The position numbers and the translations under genes are program-made. Positions 20,906 through 30,200 of a DNA stretch of 64,000 nucleotides are shown here, in pieces. Source of the stretch: Fulvia fulva (lineage: Eukaryota > Ascomycota > Dothideomycetes > Mycosphaerellales > Mycosphaerellaceae); contig NC_063013.1 in the NCBI RefSeq assembly GCF_020509005.1, positions 3,968,001-4,032,000 on the forward strand, given 5' to 3'. The number at the start of each line of letters is the position of its first letter. Position 1 is the first letter of the stretch. The notes below the pieces were generated by a model. It did not search any database and was not told the DNA's origin. It saw only the letters and a program-made list of their open reading frames with translations.

Positions 20906-23900
20906 TTAGAGCGACAGCCGTTTCCTAGGTATTATTACTTAATAACGAGAGCAGCTCGGTATCGATAGCGTCCTTCTATAAGTAGCCCTATTTAGGATCC
21001 CCTACCGTAGCCTTATATATCTTCGGGATAGGTACTTCCTATTAGTAGGCGATACCGGGTCCGAATATAGTAAAGGAGTGTTCTTAGACTTCGTCGAACA
21101 GTTCCTCTACCGTAGCTATAAATATACGTTCGTCGGCATCGGTAAGTCTATTATTCACCTATAGTAGTTAGTAGAACAAAGCTATTATAGCTTTATAGTG
21201 CTTAGCCTTATAGTCCTAGTCCTAGCCGTAGTTATCGTTAGGATCTCTAGTCCTTTTCCTCCGGACGATTAGGTCCGGTAGCTCTAGGGTTTCCTCGATC
21301 TTCTTATAGTCCGCGATATTATCTAGTCTACCGGGAAGTTAGATATAGAGCGGTCTTAAGACAGTTAGTCCTTTGTCCTTAGCCGTAGCGGGTTCAGTCT
21401 CTACGTAGGGAGCGGGGATTAGCTAGGTCAGTTCTTCTATAGAGGACTCGGCTACTTTAGGAGTAGGAAGTTAGGGTATTATACTACCCGAGGATCGTAA
21501 GATTGCTATCGGGGCATCCGCTAGTCGCTAAACTAGTAATAGTTGCGAGACCGCCGGTAGTCGACCGACTAGCCTTCGTTCGGGTACCCTACTAGGTTAG
21601 TTCGTAAAGGAGATACCTAAGTCTAGATCTCCCCCCTTCTCGTTTTCGAACTAATCTACTTAGCTATACTGCCTAATAGCTCGTATATCTAGCTCCTAGA
21701 ACAACTATTACTTAGTCGATTGACCGTATCTAACGAAAACAGCTTCCTTACCCCGGTTTATTAACTTATCCTATCGTAGCCCTTTTAGATATAATTTCGG
21801 TTCTACGTAAACTACTACCCTATAACCCTATACTCTTAGGTGATCTACCGTCGGCACTTTGCTAGTAAATACTTCTTCCGGCGAAAGTTAGATACCGTTA
21901 AGTAACGGTCCGTTCGGTAGTAGGTTACGTATAACCGCCTATACCTCTAGCGCTTTAGGCTAGAATTCTACCGGTATCCCCGATTCCTCGAGTATTACGC
22001 GGATCGCGTTCTCCGATACCTAGATTGACCTTTCTACCACTCCGTTTTGTATAGAGTTATAAGTATCCGTCGTATTATATTAAACCCCCGATTCTTTCTC
22101 CTATTCTTTTAGAACTATTAGTAGCTTAGGTATATTGTTACTCCGTACTACTCTTACGTAGCATTTCGATACTTTCTCTATAGTTAGCCGCTATTATCGT
22201 AGTGCTTACGGTACGTCGGATTTGTTCTTAAGCGGGATCACCTACTTCTTTCTTAAGAAGTTATCTACGATCTCTAGCTAGTATTTAAAACCTAGCCTAG
22301 ATGTCGCATTTTCGAAGGGTCCGTAGATGTCGATAGATATAAGCGTAAGTCTTTCGTTCTTTCGTTCTACGATAGCGCCTTTAAACTTCCGTATATTCGC
22401 GATAGAGTATACCTTATAGTTATGCTCGTCCGGGATAGGAATCGAGTCCTTCTTATTACTTACCCTATAGACGTTCCGGAGTAATCCTTTACCTAGGTAT
22501 ACGAATCTTCTATACTAAAGCTCCTACTAATCCTCGGTAGTTACCGCGGCTAGAGCTTCCTTATATAGCATCTCTAGGGGTCTATTATCTACCTAGTTTA
22601 GGGAGTCGGATATCGAAGATACTACCGGTACCCCCCCTCGTAGTACTGTTTATACGATAGGCTTTCCGCTCTTATACTTAAGTATAAAGTTTAGAGGTTC
22701 GATATCGAATTACTTACTAAACTACCTCTATAAAACTAGATTAACTCCGAGATTAGGAATAAATAAGACTTTCTCTAGAGCAATTTGTTTCCCCGTTAGG
22801 CCTCCTATAGTTACTATTCCTTTATAGAATGTATCTAGGTACCCCCTACCGACTTTAATTACTTTCCTTCTCGCTAGTTTCCTAAGCGATCTAAATAGAG
22901 ACTTATTATTAGTTATGTATAAGGAGGCATAGGAGTCTAGTAACTATTCGGAGGTAGGAAACTTGCCTTTTACTTCGGTAGTAGAATAGGCGACTCCGTC
23001 GTCGTATATTTCCTCGGTATCGCTTTCTCGTAAGGTATAGGCTCGTATCGCCTTTGCCTTTGTCTTATTATCGGATTGGCTTCTCCTATCCTTCTACTGT
23101 TTCCTAGACTTCTTAAGGGCGTTTTGGGCCTTCTCTAGATCCTAGACTAGCTCTTCGTAGGACTTCTTCTCCGGTTACTTCTAGGTGTTCTTCTTTTTAA
23201 TAAACACCTTTACGGAATCGAGTTCCGGGCACGATACAACTAGGTAGTTACTATTGTAGATAAAGTAGCCGCTCTTACCCCCTTACCTCTAGGAGTATAG
23301 AGCGGTCTCGCCCTTACTCTCTTAGATCTATAATCCGTAGGATTTAAGTAAGGTTATAGCGGATTCCTAGCCTAGGTTTAGCTAGGCTAGGATAGTATCC
23401 CTAGTACTAGCGTAGACGTCCGGGAGGCGACTTAGTAGGTACTTAAACCTCCGGATAGGGTCCTTATAGTAGGTCTCTTTACTATCTGTTTCGGTAATCT
23501 ATATAGATAGGTTACCTAGATATGTCTACCCTTGTCTAATTGTCTAATCGTCCGGTAGCTTAAACAATACTAGCTATTTTATAAGCGCTACTACGTATAC
23601 CTTATAGACCTTACTATACTTCTTCTATAGAAGTTTCTAGATCTCTTTTGTATCTCGTATATCTAAGATTTCTTAGTTATCCTCCTCGGATAAATATACT
23701 AAGATAGTATATCTCGCTATACCGTTCGCCTTTAAAGTAATCTTAGGCGTAACGGATTCTAGGAGATCAGCCGACGAGTTGTTGATAACCTAGAATACCT
23801 CCCGGCTTTCGAGATAGTCTCGTAGTATAACGAACTAGCGCTTCTAGTTCTTACGAGTAAGGGTAGGGCCGACCTTCCGGGGGCCCTCGTAACTCGTTAA

Positions 23901-24123
23901 GTCTTCTATAGCGAAGGTAGCCTTAGATATATAGTAAGCTCTACTTAACTACAGTAGTTAGAATAAGCTTAGACTCCCCGAGTCTATTAGTAGCGTTCCG
24001 TATAGTAGACTCCCCGAGTCTATTAGTACGTTACCGTACGGATTCCGGGTATAGGGTATAATACCCTACGTCGTACTTCCTTAGTATATTAATGTCCTAT
24101 TAAGCAAACCCGGGCTTATAACC
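20906..24123 (-). pseudogene. RIP-mutated Copia gag-pol (gag, integrase, start of RT)
   Basis: The minus strand runs from the primer site at 24123 through gag (about 24000-23100) and integrase (about 22700-21500) towards RT, which continues after LINE C at 15990-15669. Stops are mainly TAG, where CAG or TGG codons are expected. No frame survives. Confidence 0.65.
24109..24123 (-). promoter_or_regulatory. Copia primer-binding site complementary to the initiator tRNA-Met anticodon region
   Basis: On the element strand the bases next to the LTR read GGTTATAAGCCCGGG. This matches the complement of the initiator tRNA-Met anticodon stem-loop if one TpG to TpA (RIP-type) change is allowed. Copia-family elements are known to prime from this internal half-tRNA site. 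The match is from memory. Confidence 0.45.
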
Positions 24124-24506
24124 TGTTAAATAGGTATAGTATATATATATACGGAAGTCAGGACACGTTATAGAGAAGGAGGAAGGACTAATATAGTATA
24201 CGAAGGTATATAGTAGAACAGTATTTAGTACTAAAGGTGTCTCTACTATCGGTATAGAGACTACGTCTCTTATACCTATATAGAGGGATATTACTCTAGT
24301 CCTAGTTCTGTTTTACTACGCCTTATCGGTTTCACCTATATCTTATCCTACGACGGCAGTTCCTCCGATAGTCTCGTACTAACTAGCTAAGTAACTTTAG
24401 GTCCTCTAAGTCGCTCCTACTATTCGTACGGTGTCTCGCTAGTATTGCCGTACTATTATCTCGACTAGCTTAGTGTATACTAAGTTAGTCTTAGTACCGT
24501 ACGACA
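24124..24506 (-). repeat. Probable 5' LTR of the Copia element
   Basis: Starts next to the primer site and has TG and CA termini (383 bases). Its outer edge is judged from where homology to the RIP-mutated Gypsy resumes (about 24507 onward). No partner LTR survives, so the outer boundary is approximate. Confidence 0.4.
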
Positions 24507-24754
24507 TACCTACTAACCTATATTCGTAATATTAATGTATATTATACCTCCGACTAGACCTATATAACGGTTATCGATACGGTACTTCCTTAGTAAGGTA
24601 TATAGTTTATCTCGTTCTAGCTATAAAACGGCTTCCTTAGCCTCTAGTTACGTATAGAGTCCTCGAATAGCGGTCGTAAGCGGGGTTATAACGTTCTTAT
24701 TATATACCGATAATACTCTAGTAGACAATAGGTTTAGGATATAATCTAGGCCTA
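24507..24754 (-). pseudogene. RIP-mutated Gypsy integrase N-terminal fragment
   Basis: Reverse-strand homology to 49430-49600 of the plus copy, the stretch before the HHCC part of integrase. It ends at the GCCTA duplication of Gypsy-1. Confidence 0.6.
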
Positions 24755-24938
24755 TGTCACGGGCAGCCCGCGACCCCTCACTGTAGCTGCGTCGGCCCGG
24801 CTGAACCGCGGACCTTCTGCATCGGGTTAGCGCGGCTTGGCTTTACTTTATAACTTCGCCGCGCCTCGCGCTCCTCTTTCGTAGCTTCGTAGAACAACAA
24901 CTATCTCATTCGGACCCTATGGTACGCGCGCCCTTACA
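24755..24938 (+). repeat. Gypsy-1 5' LTR
   Basis: 184 bases, TGTCACGG start and CCCTTACA end. A TATA-like box (TTTATAA, 24847-24853) lies about 38 bases before the probable transcript start near 24889. Confidence 0.9.
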
Positions 24939-24949
24939 GTTTGTTCTAC
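24889..24949 (+). promoter_or_regulatory. Gypsy-1 probable self-priming pair (transcript 5' end and primer site)
   Basis: GTAGAACAA (24889-24897 in the LTR) is the exact complement of TTGTTCTAC (24941-24949), which begins 2 bases after the LTR. There is no TGG for an ordinary tRNA 3' end at the primer site. In Tf1/sushi-type elements the 5' end of the transcript folds back and primes reverse transcription in this way. Confidence 0.5.
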
Positions 24950-25074
24950 CTTACTACCCAGATCGCGGATCTAGGTAAGGGACGCGTAACAACAGGAACA
25001 GACAGAACCGCAGAACTCGAGAACGCGCAGAGCCGCATCAGAACACAGAACACGGTAAGGCGCACAGCGCGCAG

Positions 25075-27201
25075 ATGCCTAGAGAACGCAACGCGGCGAC
25101 ACCATCAGCAGGTGGTCGCGCGCTCGTAGACAGTCAGGATACAGGCACCGTCACGCCTCCCCCGAACCCAGACAACATGACTTCACAAACAGCGAACGGC
25201 GGCATGCGACCGCCACCTAAGCCTAAGGGCAAAAGCAAGCAGCGCACATCTCTTTTCCCCGACCTCTCCTCTTTTCCTCAGAGTCAGACACAGGACGACA
25301 ACCGGCGGGTCACAGTAGACACCGGTGTCGCGCTACAACAAGAGATTGATAAAGCTTACCAGAAGGCCTTCGAGCGAGAAGAAGGTGGTGAGATTGACTT
25401 TACAGAACTGTTCGAGTTCAAGCTCGAAGAGAACCCAGGCGGCGACCCAGACGAGGTGTATCTATCACTCGACGAGGCAGAACACATTCTCGCATCCGAA
25501 TACCAGAATGTCACCCCAGACAACCTCACGACCCTTGCATCCCAACACCCGAAGACCACCCACGACTTCGTGCTACAAGCAGTCAACACGGCAATTACTA
25601 AGGGCAGACAACTCGATGTAATGGAGCGAGCCAACGACCTCCAGAACACCCAGTACACCACGCTGTACACCGAATACGACCGCATCTACAAGATGCTGCG
25701 AAGTGAAGAGCTTGTCACACAGAAAATGGCAGCAGATCTCAAGAGCAAGAAGGATTGCGACCCAGCTAAGTTGCAAGAGCTGGGGAAGAAATACAAGGAA
25801 GCCAACAACCTGTGCAAGCAGTTCAGCGAGATCTGCGAGAAGGAGAAGAAGAAGGCACAAGATGCTGAGGCGAAGAACCAGGCCCTACAACAAGAAGTCG
25901 ATGACCTGAAGGCTCGGCTTGAGGCAGGAGACACCACACAGAACGGAGGTAGGGGCCGCTCAGGCCGCCGACCCTCTCGTTCCCGCCCACGCGAGACCTC
26001 ACTCGAGCAGCTATTGCGTAGGTATCGCGAAGCTGCTGGTGGAGGGGGCGGTGGCGGTGGTGGTGATAACGATAACGATGGAGACGACGATGACCGTGGC
26101 GACAATGGCCGAGGACGTGACAACGACCGTCCGCGACCAGGACCCAACAACAGTCGTGACTCGAGAATGCGCAACACCCGCACCCAGACACCACTGGTTG
26201 ACCTTCCAGAACGTCTCTTCACCATTGACCGCACCCTCACTCGCGGCATGGAGATCGGCAAGGGTGTGCCCGACCCTAAGCACTTCAAGAACGATGACGA
26301 CCCCAATTTCGACAGCTGGTACAGCAGTGTTCTCCTAAAGCTGACTGTAGCAACCTTCCGCACTGAGGCAGATGGTCTGCGCTTCGTGTATGGGTGGACA
26401 CAAGGTGATCCTCAGCGAAGCATCAAGCCGAGGATCCCTGTGCCTGGACAGCAGTCCTTCAACGAGTTCAAGACTGGAGAAGAGTTATTAGACTGGATGA
26501 CACGCCAATATGGCACACGCAATGAGGGAACCAAGGCTATGGTTGACATTGCTACCTGCAAGCAAGAACAAGGCGAAACCTTTGTAGCCTTCCATGCCCG
26601 CTACTCGAAGTTGCGCGCCTGGATGTCATGGACCGATGAGACCGAGCTCATGCTGTTCCGTAACCGACTGAACCGCAAGTACTTCATCAAGACCTTCGGC
26701 GACCGCGAAGTCGACCGCCGCCTAGACAGCATGCAAGACGTTATCGAGGAGTGCACCGCACTGGACGAGAGTTTCTACGAGACAGATCGACTATACCCGC
26801 AGAAGGAGCGCCCCCGGGGCAATGGCAACTCGAACAGCAATGGCGGCCAGAACAACCAGAACAACGGCAACGCAGTTGCTAGTGCCGCTGCCGGTGTAGC
26901 AGGTGCCTTGGTACAGCGCCCACTACAGTACGCTGGTACCAAGAAGAAGGAGGATCTGCCGACACATCTACAGAACCTGCCTACGCTCAACCGTGAGCAG
27001 CGCGAAGACCTTAAGAAGCAGGGTAAGTGCTACCGCTGCCGTACAGGTTCTCACGTGTCGACCAACCCTAAATGCCCAATGTATGGGTACGATGGCGACT
27101 ATCGCCCACCGCGTCCACGCAATACCACGCCGAATCCGAACGCGAACCTCAGTTCCCTAGCCGCCGATCCGCGGCAGGGAAATGGCACGACCGCTGCCTA
27201 A
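25075..27201 (+). CDS. gag: Gypsy-1 gag
   Basis: 708 codons. Residues about 80-290 are charged and helical, with a probable coiled coil (about 200-290). A basic Arg/Ser-rich stretch and a Gly/Asp-rich linker (a GGGGGGGG run near residue 325) follow. The retrotransposon gag domain is at about 430-585 (FDSWYSSVLLKL; EGTKAMVDIATC; ELMLFRNRLNRKYF). A single Cys/His knuckle, C-X2-C-X4-H-X6-C (CYRC...H...C, about 651-666), binds RNA; its last spacing is wider than the usual X4. Gag assembles the virus-like particle. The stop codon (27199-27201) lies in the loop of the frameshift stem. Confidence 0.9.
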   Translation: MPRERNAATPSAGGRALVDSQDTGTVTPPPNPDNMTSQTANGGMRPPPKPKGKSKQRTSLFPDLSSFPQSQTQDDNRRVTVDTGVALQQEIDKAYQKAFEREEGGEIDFTELFEFKLEENPGGDPDEVYLSLDEAEHILASEYQNVTPDNLTTLASQHPKTTHDFVLQAVNTAITKGRQLDVMERANDLQNTQYTTLYTEYDRIYKMLRSEELVTQKMAADLKSKKDCDPAKLQELGKKYKEANNLCKQFSEICEKEKKKAQDAEAKNQALQQEVDDLKARLEAGDTTQNGGRGRSGRRPSRSRPRETSLEQLLRRYREAAGGGGGGGGGDNDNDGDDDDRGDNGRGRDNDRPRPGPNNSRDSRMRNTRTQTPLVDLPERLFTIDRTLTRGMEIGKGVPDPKHFKNDDDPNFDSWYSSVLLKLTVATFRTEADGLRFVYGWTQGDPQRSIKPRIPVPGQQSFNEFKTGEELLDWMTRQYGTRNEGTKAMVDIATCKQEQGETFVAFHARYSKLRAWMSWTDETELMLFRNRLNRKYFIKTFGDREVDRRLDSMQDVIEECTALDESFYETDRLYPQKERPRGNGNSNSNGGQNNQNNGNAVASAAAGVAGALVQRPLQYAGTKKKEDLPTHLQNLPTLNREQREDLKKQGKCYRCRTGSHVSTNPKCPMYGYDGDYRPPRPRNTTPNPNANLSSLAADPRQGNGTTAA

Positions 27202-30200
27202 GCGTGGTAGACAGCGGTCACCCGAACTTCCTAGGACAGAAAGAGCATGAGATTGAGAGACACGGAACGCAAGAGACGGTAACAGACTATAGTGAGGAGC
27301 TTAAGATATCGGCATGCGCACTGGATAAGCAACAGCCAGCTGTGTACCCTCACATAGTGTTACCCGTAATGATACAACAGAGAAAGGCTCGAGGCCTTGT
27401 AGATTCTGCTTCCACCTCTCTCTTTCTTGACTGGAAATTCACACGCAAATACACAATACCCCTGATCCCTTTGACGCAAAGCCGACGACTAACACTGGGA
27501 GATGGAACGGCCACTGCGCGGCAGATTACACACGCGGCCCCTGTAGACGTAGTCATAGGCGATCATCACGAGCAAATGTTATGCTACGTCACCGACCTCG
27601 AATACGACATCGTCTTTGGCCTGCCGTGGCTTACAGCGCACAACCCAAACATCTTCTGGGAGACAGGCGAGGTGGCATTCAGGTCGGATTACTGCTTTGG
27701 TCACTGTCTACAGAATAAGACACCGACAACAGTGCAATCCCTGAACCACCGCGAGAAGAAGAAGCAGGCACCAGTACGGTACGGACCAGAGCCCTTCACT
27801 GGAGATGTAGCGAGCTTCACAGCAGGAGGAGCAGAGCTGAATGCCTCATCATATGACCTGGAAGACATAGACGATGAAGAAGTGGACTGCCAGGGCGTTT
27901 CTCAACGCGCGTGGGGGATGTACGCGCACCGGCCTGGGGCTGAGTGCTTCTACATCATGCCCACTAGGCGTGAGAGCGACGGCGGAGAGCTTAAGCTGAG
28001 TGCAATGGCTGCTGATGATCTGGACCAATTCTTGAACAAGCAGTTCAATCACAACCCGAAGGAGAAGTTGCCGCCAATGTACCACGATATTGCGGACGCT
28101 TTCTCAGCTAAGGATCATGAAGGACTCCCACCTCACCGACTAGGCGTAGATCATGAGATTCACATTAAGCCTGATGGTCCACAAGAGCCACCATACCGCA
28201 AGCCCTACGGCCTAGCTGAGAAGGAGAACGAGGCAGTTAAAAAATGGCTAGACGAGCAAACATCTGAAGGGAAGGTGCGGAAAGCAGGGCAAAAGACGAA
28301 CCAGTCTCCTGCACCAGTGCTAGTGGTACGTAAGCCTGGAGGTGGGCTGCGTGTTTGTATCGACTACAGAGGATTGAATGCGATCACTATCAAGAACCGG
28401 TATCCGATTCCCTTGATACAAGAGACGCTCAACCGCATGCACGGCAAGAAGTACTTCACAAAGCTGGACATTGTAGCAGCCTTCAACAAGTTACGGATAG
28501 CTGAAGGGCACGAGTGGTTGACAGCGTTTGCGACACGATACGGCATCTACGAGTGTCTAGTGTTGCCATTCGGCTTGTGCAACGGACCAGCATCGTTCCA
28601 ATCATACATCAACAAGGTCTTGCAAGAACACCTAGACGACTTTGTGTCGGCCTACCTGGATGACGTACTTATCTTCAGTGACACCTTGGAGGAGCACATT
28701 GAACACGTGCGGAAGGTTCTCACCAAGCTACGCGATGCAGGACTTACAGTGGACATCGACAAAAGCGAATTCCACCAACAGAAGGTGAAGTATCTTGGGC
28801 TAATCATAACCCCTGACGGCATCGAGATGGACCCCGAGAAACTCGAATGTATTCAGACATGGGAAGCTCCTGAGAACCTGAAGGATGTCCAGGCCTTCCT
28901 TGGATTTGCCAACTTCTACAGGCGATTCATCGAAGCATTTTCGCGCATAGCTGCTCCTCTCACAAACCTGACCAAGTCGGACGGACCAAGCAATCACAAG
29001 AACAGAAGGATTCAATGGTCACTAGATTGCCAACGAGCCTTTGACAATTTGAAAGCTGCGTTCAGCAAAGCCGGCATGCTCGCACATTACGTGCCAGGCA
29101 GGGAAACAGTAATAGAGACAGATTCTTCAGATTTTGTGAACGCCGGCGTGCTTTCGCAGTATGACGAGAATGGTGTGCTACATCCTGTGGCCTTCTACTC
29201 GAAGAAGTTGAGTCCACAGGAGTGCAATTATGAAATCTATGATAAGGAACTGTTAGCCATCATCAAGGCTTTTGAGGAATGGAGACCCGAGCTCGCCTGC
29301 GAGGCAGATGATGAGGACTCACAGCCAGTCAAGATTTACACCGACCACAAGAACCTGGAATACTTCATGACGACAAAGCAGCTAAATCGGCGACAAGCGC
29401 GTTGGGCTGAGTTCTTGTCACAGTTCAACTTCAAGATAATATACCGTCCAGGACTTCAAGGTACAAAGCCAGACAGCCTGACGAGACGCAGCCAGGACCT
29501 TCCGCAGGGGGTGGACGACCCTCGGAACCAGCATCAGCATCAGACATTGCTGCCTCCTAAGCGATTCCTTAAGATCGCCTCACTACAGGCAACAGTAGAA
29601 GATGCGCCGGAAGAAGAGGAACCAGTACCGCTAAACCCTGAAGCTGAAGAGTTTATGCCTACAGAACGAGATGCGCCTACTGAACAACCGGCGACGCGTG
29701 AAAGTCAGCGGGAAGCCGAACTCGAGTATCGAATGTCGACGGCGTACGTAACCGATAACGAGCTCAAGACCGCGATTAAGGACCTGCAGAAAGACCGCAC
29801 TCCTACACTGCTACAGAGAGCGAAGATTCACCCAGCACACTGCAAAGTGGATGGCGACCTGCTATATGTTCGAAACCAATACGACGGCTGGAGCTTATGG
29901 GTACCAAATGACCAAGCTTTACAGACCAGGATAATCAAGATAAACCATGACGCTCCAGCAGCAGGCCATCCAGGACGAGCTCGCACTTATGAACTCGTAG
30001 CACGTGAATTCTACTGGCCTGGATTAGCGAGATCCGTGCGCAGATACACCGCGAATTGCCGCACCTGCCGTACAACAAAATCTCTGCACTCCCAGCCACT
30101 AGGATTACTACAGCCACTTCCTGTTCCAGATCGGCCTTGGAAACACATTGCAGTCGACTTCGTTGTCGGACTCCCAGACAGCACTCTTGACGGCATGGTC

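Larger units (their letters stand above)
15669..24506 (-). mobile_element. RIP-mutated Copia element, minus strand, 3' part missing, interrupted by LINE C
   Basis: Read on the minus strand, 24123 down to 20906 and 15990 down to 15669 encode, with many TAG stops, a gag region, an integrase (QNGVVERS signature at about 22060) and the start of a Copia reverse transcriptase (VFNVKR, then FKARLVVRGFL and NFEETFVPIVRY). The RT breaks off at 15669 where LINE A begins, so the catalytic part of RT, RNase H and the 3' LTR are lost. The 5' LTR is the likely stretch 24124-24506 (TG to CA ends). LINE C (15991-20890) sits inside the RT. Short integrase-like and gag-like frames are shredded by RIP, so none is intact. 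Confidence 0.75.

Noticed and set aside
26040..26110. Gly/Asp-rich low-complexity stretch in Gypsy-1 gag as a separate repeat element
   Set aside because: It is simply a linker in the coding region, with codons GGT/GGC and GAC/GAT.
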